In this document: positions 1-4,631 of the stretch, in pieces | Numbering within the stretch: the stretch's first letter is position 1 | Layout: each line of letters opens with the position of its first letter | Assembly (NCBI GenBank): GCA_900556205.1 | Contig: USNX01000031.1 | Span: 1 to 9,679, forward strand | From: an uncultured Collinsella sp. | GTDB taxonomy: Bacteria > Actinomycetota > Coriobacteriia > Coriobacteriales > Coriobacteriaceae | Reading direction: 5' to 3' | DNA length: 9,679 nucleotides | Notes under the pieces: generated by a model | Database searches by the model: none | Seen by the model: the letters and a program-made list of their open reading frames with translations, nothing else | Told to the model about the DNA's origin: nothing | Program-made: the position numbers and the translations under genes

Positions 1-142
1 GCTCGGCGCGCTTGTCGCCTTCCTCGGCCTCGTGCTCCAGCACGGCGCGCTTGGCCGTGGTGAGCGCCATCTCGGACATAGAGAAGTAGCCGTTGATGAG
101 AGTCAAAACGAGGGTGGTGATAAGGGAGATGGTTATGTCCAT
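1..142 (-). CDS. CNNM/HlyC-type (DUF21) membrane protein, N-terminal fragment
   Basis: The first 47 residues of a gene that runs off the left edge. It begins MDITISLITTLVLTLINGYF and continues SMSEMALTTAKRAVLEHEAE. A first hydrophobic helix leads into a small-residue/Ser-Glu-Met-Ala turn and a basic helix (about residues 26-36), which is the hallmark of the DUF21 transmembrane domain of CNNM/CorB/CorC-like ('hemolysin family') proteins. Family members are membrane proteins with cytoplasmic CBS domains, linked to Mg2+ or other divalent-cation efflux. The domains that would confirm this lie outside the window. The ATG at 140-142 is the only good start. A GGAGG (plus-strand cctcc, 158-162) lies 15 nt upstream, which is long spacing. 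The assignment rests on a short N-terminal signature, so the subfamily is open. Confidence 0.72.
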   Translation of the reverse strand, partial: MDITISLITTLVLTLINGYFSMSEMALTTAKRAVLEHEAEEGDKRAE

Positions 143-179
143 CGGGAGTTTCTCGAACCTCCAAGATTCGGGACGTCGG

Positions 180-207
180 ATTAAAACGTTGACGGCGGAT
201 ACGGCAA
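180..207 (-). promoter_or_regulatory. Candidate sigma70-type promoter for the DUF21 gene
   Basis: On the minus strand, TTGCCG (202-207) is separated by 16 nt from TTTAAT (180-185), two and one mismatches from consensus. A start site near 173 would give a leader of about 30 nt before the ATG at 142. It lies between the hemolysin III stop codon and the DUF21 start, suggesting the DUF21 gene has its own promoter. It was found by eye only. Confidence 0.38.
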
Positions 208-252
208 TTGCACCGGCGCCCAAACAAGGACGCGAGCGCGCAGGCGTGGTCG

Positions 253-936
253 CTAGATTACGAAGAGGATCACCGCCATGAACTGGAAAATACTGCCGGC
301 GAGCACCCACAGGTGGAACACGCTGTGCAGGTAGCGCACGTTTTTGGCGATATAGAACGGCACGCCCGCGGTGTAGCACACGCCGCCGACGGCGAGCAGG
401 GCAAGTGCCACGGGGTTGAGCAGCGACACGAGCTCGGGCAGCTTAAAGACGACGAGCCAGCCCATCAGCAGGTAGACCAGGCCGCTTACCCAGTGCGGTT
501 GACGCTCGCGCATAAAGCACTCGAGGGCGATGCCGATAATGGCGATGGCCCATACGGCAAAGAACAGCACAGCGCCGCCGTCGTTTGCGAGCGTGATAAG
601 GCAAAACGGCGTATAGCTGCCCGCAATGAGCAGGTAGATGCAGCTGTGGTCGATGATGCGAAACACGCGCTTGGCGCGCGCGGGCTGAATCGCGTGGTAG
701 AGCGTGGAGGCTAGGTATTCGAGGATAATGCTGACGCCATAGACAATCGCCGCGGCCATGTGGGCCGGGCCTCCGCCGCGCAGGGCGGCGAATACGATCA
801 GGAGCACCAGGCCCGCGATACCCAGCAGGCAGCCGACACCATGGGTGACGGAGTTCATGATCTCCTCACCCACCGTGTAGTGTGGAACGGCCGCGGTCTT
901 GGGTCGCGGCTTAGAACTGTCGCTCGAATCGGACAT
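253..936 (-). CDS. Hemolysin III / PAQR-family seven-helix membrane protein
   Basis: 227 residues, the usual length for the family (TIGR01065 type, relatives of B. subtilis YplQ and E. coli YqfA). After a hydrophilic N-terminus come the family signatures in order: GEEIMNSVTHG (about 23-33), STLYH (77-81), IIDHSCIYLLIAGSYTPF (94-111) and HSVFHLW (204-210). His81, His204 and His208 match the metal ligands of adiponectin-receptor-type (PAQR) proteins, and Asp96 is the conserved acidic partner. About seven hydrophobic segments are visible. Bacterial members are linked to membrane stress or lipid hydrolase-like activity, and the name hemolysin does not prove toxin activity. The ATG at 934-936 is chosen because GGAGG lies 11 nt upstream. 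A TTG at 954 is in frame, but using it would put that ribosome binding site inside the gene. It is divergent from the hydrolase. Confidence 0.93.
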   Translation of the reverse strand: MSDSSDSSKPRPKTAAVPHYTVGEEIMNSVTHGVGCLLGIAGLVLLIVFAALRGGGPAHMAAAIVYGVSIILEYLASTLYHAIQPARAKRVFRIIDHSCIYLLIAGSYTPFCLITLANDGGAVLFFAVWAIAIIGIALECFMRERQPHWVSGLVYLLMGWLVVFKLPELVSLLNPVALALLAVGGVCYTAGVPFYIAKNVRYLHSVFHLWVLAGSIFQFMAVILFVI

Positions 937-971
937 GCCGGTTACATCCTCCAACGTAAAGAGTTCTCAAC

Positions 972-977
972 ACTATA
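972..977 (-). promoter_or_regulatory. Possible -10 element for the hemolysin III gene
   Basis: TATAGT on the minus strand, about 35 nt before the chosen ATG, would give a leader of roughly 30 nt. The -35 side (TTCGCA, 18 nt away) is poor, so the promoter would be weak or need an activator. Confidence 0.28.
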
Positions 978-1043
978 TCAAAGCGTCTAGGTACGTGCGA
1001 AATTTGCACCATACGTGACCCTTTGTTTACCCATTCTTTGCCT

Positions 1044-1057
1044 GTTGACGCATCAAC
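1044..1057. promoter_or_regulatory. Operator-like dyad 1, over the -35 of the hydrolase promoter
   Basis: GTTGACGCATCAAC is a 14-bp inverted repeat with 6 of 7 base pairs complementary (GTTGA-N4-TCAAC). It covers the whole -35 hexamer. A near-identical copy lies 45 bp downstream, centre to centre. The size and symmetry fit a dimeric helix-turn-helix repressor such as a MarR or TetR type, but no regulator gene is in the window. Confidence 0.6.
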
Positions 1058-1073
1058 GGCGAACGTCCATAAT
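1045..1073 (+). promoter_or_regulatory. Sigma70-type promoter of the alpha/beta hydrolase
   Basis: TTGACG (1045-1050), a 17-nt spacer, and CATAAT (1068-1073). Each hexamer is one base from consensus and the spacing is ideal. Transcription would start near 1080, leaving a leader of about 43 nt before the ATG at 1123. The -35 sits inside one inverted repeat and the leader contains the second. Confidence 0.72.
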
Positions 1074-1086
1074 GCGCTTGCATTAA

Positions 1087-1104
1087 ATGTTGATGTATTA
1101 ACAT
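1087..1104. promoter_or_regulatory. Operator-like dyad 2, in the hydrolase leader
   Basis: The core GTTGATGTATTAAC (1089-1102) matches dyad 1 at 11 of 14 positions, with the same half-site spacing. Extending to 1087-1104 gives an 18-bp inverted repeat with 7 of 9 pairs complementary. It lies just downstream of the predicted start site, where a bound repressor would block initiation or early elongation, or could loop to the -35 site. Confidence 0.6.
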
Positions 1105-1122
1105 CTTATAGGAAAGCTTCTT

Positions 1123-2088
1123 ATGTCTCAAAACGCACGTTCCCATCGAAAGCTCAAGATAGCTGGCGTCGTTGCGCTGGTGCTCGTTGTCGCGCTGCTG
1201 GGGTTTGCCGGCAACTTTCTGTTTGACTTCGCGCTGAATCCCCGCGCGCCATACACCATGAAGATGATGCAGGACGGCAAGGACGCCGAAAAGGGCGAGC
1301 AGATGGATGCCGAGGAGGGCGAGGCACGGGCGTGGTTTAAGGAGAACCGCAAGGGCAGCAGCCTCACCGCAGATGACGGAACCGAACTTGCCGCCTGGTA
1401 TTTTGCGGCGCCGGAAAGCACCCATGATTACGCTGTCTGCCTGCATGGGTATACCAACGAGCCCATCGGTATGGCCCGATACGTCAAACGATTCCATGAC
1501 CGCGGCATGAACGTACTCGCACCCGCCGCCCGCGCCCACGAGCGCTCCGGCGGCGACTATATCGGCATGGGCTGGCCCGAGCGCCTCGACATCGTCGCAT
1601 GGATCGAGCAAATCGTTCAGGCTGACCCCGAGGCGCGCATCCTGGTCTTTGGCGAGTCGATGGGTGCGGCAACCGCCATGAACGTCGCGGGGGGATCTCT
1701 GCCCGCAAACGTGAAATGCATTATCGAGGACTGCGGTTACACGAGTGTCTGGGACGAGTTTTCTCTGCAGCTCAAGGACGTGTTCGGCCTGCCCAGCTTT
1801 CCCTTGCTCGATGTAGCGAACTTGGTGTGCAACGTGCGCGCGGGCTACGACTTTCATAAGGCGAGCAGCGTGGAGCAACTCAAACACGCGACGGTTCCCA
1901 TGCTGTTTATCCACGGCGACCAGGACACCTTTGTGCCGTACAGTATGCTCGACCAAAACTACGACGCGTGCGCCAGCAAGGTCAAGCAGAAGCTCACCAT
2001 CCATGGCGCCACCCACGCCAAGAGTGCGCAAGTTGATCCCGAGCTCTACTGGAACACGGTCGACGACTTCCTCGACGAACATTTTTAG
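1123..2088 (+). CDS. Membrane-anchored alpha/beta hydrolase (serine hydrolase)
   Basis: 321 residues. A basic N-terminus and one hydrophobic helix (about 13-33) without a lipobox cysteine suggest a signal anchor with the enzyme outside the membrane. The hydrolase fold follows: the oxyanion strand VCLHGY (105-110), nucleophile elbow GESMG with Ser179, HGDQDTFVP with the probable catalytic Asp268, and HGATHAKS with His298. The triad is therefore complete. The nearest family type is the B. subtilis YqkD-like / prolyl-oligopeptidase-like hydrolases, usually annotated as alpha/beta hydrolase; the substrate (ester, lipid or peptide) cannot be read from sequence. GGAAAG lies 8 nt before the ATG. It is the only plus-strand gene here, monocistronic, with its own promoter and paired operator sites, so it is probably inducible. 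Confidence 0.92.
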   Translation: MSQNARSHRKLKIAGVVALVLVVALLGFAGNFLFDFALNPRAPYTMKMMQDGKDAEKGEQMDAEEGEARAWFKENRKGSSLTADDGTELAAWYFAAPESTHDYAVCLHGYTNEPIGMARYVKRFHDRGMNVLAPAARAHERSGGDYIGMGWPERLDIVAWIEQIVQADPEARILVFGESMGAATAMNVAGGSLPANVKCIIEDCGYTSVWDEFSLQLKDVFGLPSFPLLDVANLVCNVRAGYDFHKASSVEQLKHATVPMLFIHGDQDTFVPYSMLDQNYDACASKVKQKLTIHGATHAKSAQVDPELYWNTVDDFLDEHF

Positions 2089-2125
2089 GCAAAAAGCACG
2101 GTTTACTGGTCTATCTAACCCCCTA

Positions 2126-2257
2126 TTTTCGGAAGTGCGGGGAAAATCGCGCGAAGCCCGACCAGACCACAGTTTTACCAGGAATTTATCAGGGGTTTTG
2201 TTGCCAAAAATCGGTTTGTGGTCGGCGGTATTCGATTTTTCACCGCACTTCCGAAAA
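2126..2257. repeat. 132-bp long-hairpin element with perfect 15-bp terminal inverted repeats
   Basis: The left end TTTTCGGAAGTGCGG (2126-2140) is the exact reverse complement of 2243-2257. Pairing continues inward with GAAAATCG (2142-2149) against 2233-2241 with one bulge, then GACCACA (2165-2171) against TGTGGTC (2217-2223), or alternatively CCGACCA (2158-2164) against TGGTCGG (2219-2225). Most of the element could fold into one imperfect hairpin. It has no open reading frame of note and sits between two convergent genes. No clear target-site duplication flanks it. It could be a MITE-like or other dispersed palindromic repeat, or an extended transcription-termination structure. Confidence 0.7.
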
Positions 2258-2291
2258 ACCGCCCGTGGGCACTGTGCTCACGGGCGGCTTT
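2254..2291. terminator. Bidirectional rho-independent terminator
   Basis: A 13-bp stem, CCGCCCGTGGGCA (2259-2271) with 2275-2287, has one G-T wobble and a 3-nt loop. On the minus strand it is followed by TTTTT (complement of 2254-2258), so it should end the DUF362 transcript, whose stop codon lies about 50 nt upstream. On the plus strand it is followed by CTTTT, a weaker tract that could end the hydrolase transcript. Confidence 0.85.
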
Positions 2292-2339
2292 TGCTAACGT
2301 TGCGCCACAAAAGCGCTTGATATGTCCAATAGACAGGTG

Positions 2340-3545
2340 CTACTTGACCTCGATGAGCTCGTACTCGCTCGTGCCAAGGCCAATCTTCTCGGCATGCGCG
2401 ATGCACACGCGCCAGTCGGTGTCGGGATGCGTGATGCAGAAGGGATCCTTGGCCTGCTCGCCCTCCAGATGCTCGTGGTTGTGCTCCATCTTGGCCGCGT
2501 TATCGGTGAGCTCGGTGTTGGGCAGCGGCTCGGATGCCATGACGGCATCGGCGCAGGCCTGGTCGATGGCGACCGGGTCGAAGCTCGCAAACATGCCGAT
2601 ATCGTTGACGATAGGCGTGTCGTTTTCGGGATGGCAATCGCAATTGGGGCTGATGTCCATGGCAAGCGAGATGTGGAAGCTCGGGCGGCCGTCGACGACA
2701 GCCTTCGTGTACTCGGCGATCTTGCAGTTGAGCACATCGGCCGCGGCGTCATAGCCGGGCTTGATGCAGTCCTGGTTGCATGCCGCAATGCAGCGGCCGC
2801 AGCCCACGCAGCGATCGTGGTCGATAGCGGCGACGTGAACCGTGCGGGTGTTACCGTTGGCAAGCTCGCGCTCGCGGGTATCGTCGAACGAGATAGCGTT
2901 GTGCGCGCAGATCTTTTCGCAGGCACGGCAGCCAATGCAGTGCTCGGTCGCGACGTTCGGTTTGCCGGCGGCATGCTGCTCCATCTTGCCGGCACGGCTG
3001 CCGCCTCCCATGCCCAGGTTCTTCATGGCACCGCCAAAGCCGGCCTGCTCATGGCCCTTAAAGTGGGTGAGGCTGATCACGATATCGGCATCCATGAGTG
3101 CCTGGCCGATCTTGGCCTCGCGCACGTACTCGCCGCCCTCGACCGGGACGAGCGCCTCGTCGGTACCCTTGAGGCCGTCGGCGATGATGATCTGGCAGCC
3201 CGTGGCATACGGGGTAAAGCCGTTCTGATAAGCGGTATCGATGTGCTCGAGCGCGTTTTTGCGGCTACCGACGTAGAGCGTATTGCAGTCGGTGAGGAAG
3301 GGCTTGCCGCCCAGCTCCTTCACGACATCCGCGACGGCGCGAGCGTAGTTGGGGCGCAAAAAGCTCAGATTGCCCAGCTCGCCAAAGTGAATCTTAATGG
3401 CGACGAACTTGTTCTCAAAGTCGATCTGCTCAATACCGGCGCGACGGATGAGGCGCTTGAGCTTGTCGAGCTGGCTCTCGCGAGCATGCGTGCGCAGGTT
3501 GGTGAAGTACACCTTGGCGGGTGCTGCGGGTGCAGTTGCGGTCAT
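2340..3545 (-). CDS. DUF362 domain protein with two 4Fe-4S ferredoxin-type motifs
   Basis: 401 residues. The N-terminal two thirds carry DUF362 landmarks: KIHFGELGNLSFLRPNYAR (51-69), FLTDCNTLY (83-91), SLTHFKGHEQAGFGGAMKN (158-176), and near the end CDCHPENDTPIVNDIG with ASFDPVAIDQA (302-330). Two CxxCxxCxxxC motifs are inserted at Cys203/206/209/213 and Cys246/249/252/256, each able to bind a 4Fe-4S cluster. The protein should be cytoplasmic (no signal or membrane segment) and probably transfers electrons in an anaerobe; its partner and reaction are unknown. A His/Glu-rich stretch (353-363, including HNHEH) could bind metal. The ATG at 3543-3545 has GAGGGG 8 nt upstream. A TTGACT (minus strand, 3613-3618) has no convincing -10 partner. 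It is a single-gene unit ended by the terminator near 2259. Confidence 0.93.
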   Translation of the reverse strand: MTATAPAAPAKVYFTNLRTHARESQLDKLKRLIRRAGIEQIDFENKFVAIKIHFGELGNLSFLRPNYARAVADVVKELGGKPFLTDCNTLYVGSRKNALEHIDTAYQNGFTPYATGCQIIIADGLKGTDEALVPVEGGEYVREAKIGQALMDADIVISLTHFKGHEQAGFGGAMKNLGMGGGSRAGKMEQHAAGKPNVATEHCIGCRACEKICAHNAISFDDTRERELANGNTRTVHVAAIDHDRCVGCGRCIAACNQDCIKPGYDAAADVLNCKIAEYTKAVVDGRPSFHISLAMDISPNCDCHPENDTPIVNDIGMFASFDPVAIDQACADAVMASEPLPNTELTDNAAKMEHNHEHLEGEQAKDPFCITHPDTDWRVCIAHAEKIGLGTSEYELIEVK

Positions 3546-3629
3546 AGATATATCCCCTCGGTCTATATGGCGTTACAGACATTTTGGATGGTACCCATTG
3601 AAGTAGGGTCGAAGTCAAGCGCGAAACCT

Positions 3630-3825
3630 AGTCGTTGGGGACAGACTTAAATGACTGAAACCACTCATTGGGGACGGACTTAAATGAGTGCCTCGCCACC
3701 TGGCAGCTAGGGACGTTCCTTTCCTGCCGGCAGTTGGGGACAGTCCTTGCCAGCCCGGCCGGCGAACCGGCGAATCGGCAAAGACTGTCCCCGATGACTA
3801 GTCATTTAAGACTGTCCCCAATGAC
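3630..3825. repeat. BIME/REP-like array of GGGGACAGTCTT-core hairpin repeats
   Basis: Five or six units of about 25 bp. Each has a core like GGGGAC(A/G)G(T/A)CTT between short complementary flanks. Forward copies: 3630-3656 (AGTCGTT/AAATGACT flanks), 3663-3689 (ACTCATT/AATGAGT, perfect), a divergent copy at 3702-3728 with the GGGACGTTCCTT core (GGCAG/CTGCC flanks), and one at 3730-3752. Inverted copies: 3775-3798 and 3801-3825 (GTCATT/AATGAC, perfect). The flanks differ between copies but stay self-complementary, so the hairpin is conserved rather than its sequence. This matches the style of REP elements mobilised by RAYT-type (Y1) transposases, though no such gene is in the window. Confidence 0.85.
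3736..3792. repeat. Central long hairpin joining opposed repeat copies
   Basis: GGGGACAGTCCTTGCC (3736-3751) pairs with 3777-3792 at 15 of 16 positions. Between them sits GCCGG-CGAA-CCGGC (3758-3771), a GC-rich 5-bp stem with a tetranucleotide loop. This is the axis of the array, where forward copies meet inverted copies. Confidence 0.75.
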
Positions 3826-3919
3826 CACTCTTGCTGGGCGCCTGCTGCTGAGTCGCTATCGCCTGCGTGAGCCTGGGCATGCGGCACGTCATCGGCATCT
3901 GGCAGGAAAGGCGTCGCGT

Positions 3920-3948
3920 GGGACGAAAGAGACGAGGAATTTCGTCCC
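3920..3948. terminator. Perfect 9-bp hairpin downstream of the methyltransferase gene
   Basis: GGGACGAAA (3920-3928) and TTTCGTCCC (3940-3948) enclose an 11-nt loop, 25 nt beyond the methyltransferase stop codon. On the minus strand no U-tract follows the stem, so intrinsic termination is uncertain. It may instead stabilise the 3' end of the operon mRNA, or be another dispersed repeat. Confidence 0.45.
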
Positions 3949-3972
3949 AAATGTGTGTGATGTGTGGTCGGC

Positions 3973-4620
3973 CTAGGAGGGCTTGCGCGCAACCAGGTGG
4001 GCGCGGAAGCCTTTCTGCGCCTCGAGCTTGAACAGGAGGAATCCGGCCCTCTCGGCGAGCGCGCGAAGCTCGGACACCTTGCAGATCCGGACATCGCCGT
4101 GACCTGCGAGGCGCGCCAACGGCAGCTCAAAGGTGTTCATGAGCCATACCACGAAGTCGCTCGACGTGTAGTCGCGGAGAATCAGGCGCCCGCCGGGGCG
4201 CAGGACTCGGGCCGCCTCGGCGAAGAACCTCTCGGGGTGCGGATAGTGATGGAAACTGTTGGAGCAGAGCACGGCGTCGAAGCTATGCGGCTCGAAGGGC
4301 AGGGCTTCGGCGTCCCCGACGACGAAGCGGACGTTCCCGAGCTGCTTGGCGCATGCCGCCTCGATCATTTTGGGCGTGAGGTCGAGCCCCGTCAGGTGCT
4401 TGCCCGGGTATTCCCCGTGCAGCAGCTCCAGGACTGCTCCGGTTCCGCAGCCCACGTCGAGCACGTCCTCGAACGGCTCGAGCGCGAGCTCCTCGAGCAT
4501 CTGCGGATAGTCGTCCTTGCACATCTCGTAGATCCCGGCATGGCCGGACTCGTAGATCTTCGCCGCTTCGGTGAACTCTTTGACGGAAAGCTGCTTGAGC
4601 TCTTCTGCCGATCTGGCCAT
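3973..4620 (-). CDS. Class I SAM-dependent methyltransferase
   Basis: 215 residues. Motif I is VLDVGCGTG (53-61), followed by the acidic SAM-ribose strand LTGLDLTPKM (76-85), GDAEALPF (102-109), DAVLCSNSFHHYPHPE (115-130) and VLRPGGRLILRDY (139-151). This is the Methyltransf_11/UbiE-like fold of a small-molecule methyltransferase. The substrate is not evident. The frame stays open to 4860, but the ATG at 4618-4620 is chosen because AGGAGG lies 4 nt upstream and everything further would overlap the permease gene. The TAG stop of the permease (4629-4631) forms the first bases of that AGGAGG site, with only 8 nt between the genes, so translation is probably coupled to the ABC transporter. A role in modifying something the transporter handles, or in a shared stress response, is inference from this linkage. 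Confidence 0.93.
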   Translation of the reverse strand: MARSAEELKQLSVKEFTEAAKIYESGHAGIYEMCKDDYPQMLEELALEPFEDVLDVGCGTGAVLELLHGEYPGKHLTGLDLTPKMIEAACAKQLGNVRFVVGDAEALPFEPHSFDAVLCSNSFHHYPHPERFFAEAARVLRPGGRLILRDYTSSDFVVWLMNTFELPLARLAGHGDVRICKVSELRALAERAGFLLFKLEAQKGFRAHLVARKPS

Positions 4621-4631
4621 GAGCCCTCCTA
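4621..4631 (-). promoter_or_regulatory. Coupled stop/ribosome binding site, permease to methyltransferase
   Basis: Minus strand: TAGGAGGGCTC followed by ATG. The permease stop codon TAG overlaps the AGGAGG site. A ribosome ending on the permease would sit on the start signal of the methyltransferase, favouring fixed relative output. Confidence 0.7.

Larger units (their letters stand above)
3546..3972. other. Gene-free region between the DUF362 and methyltransferase genes
   Basis: 427 bp with no credible gene. It holds the DUF362 leader, then the repeat array (3630-3825), then about 95 bp (3826-3919) in which nothing is recognised, then the hairpin at 3920-3948. Short frames here end in peptides read out of the repeat and show no protein family. 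Confidence 0.75.

Noticed and set aside
1027..2082. A 351-codon minus-strand frame opposite the hydrolase
   Set aside because: The plus-strand protein has a full catalytic triad, promoter and ribosome binding site. The antisense product resembles nothing and would run through the operator sites.
2322..3650. A 442-codon plus-strand frame opposite the DUF362 gene
   Set aside because: It has no recognisable domain, no ribosome binding site, and lies fully over a gene with two intact Fe-S motifs on the other strand.
3630..3825. The array as a possible CRISPR
   Set aside because: Units are irregularly spaced, in both orientations and differ in their flanks, with no unique spacers of constant length and no cas genes.
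3798..4130. A 110-codon minus-strand frame running from inside the methyltransferase gene into the repeat array
   Set aside because: Its tail is translated repeat sequence and the rest is out of frame with the methyltransferase. Nothing supports it as a gene.
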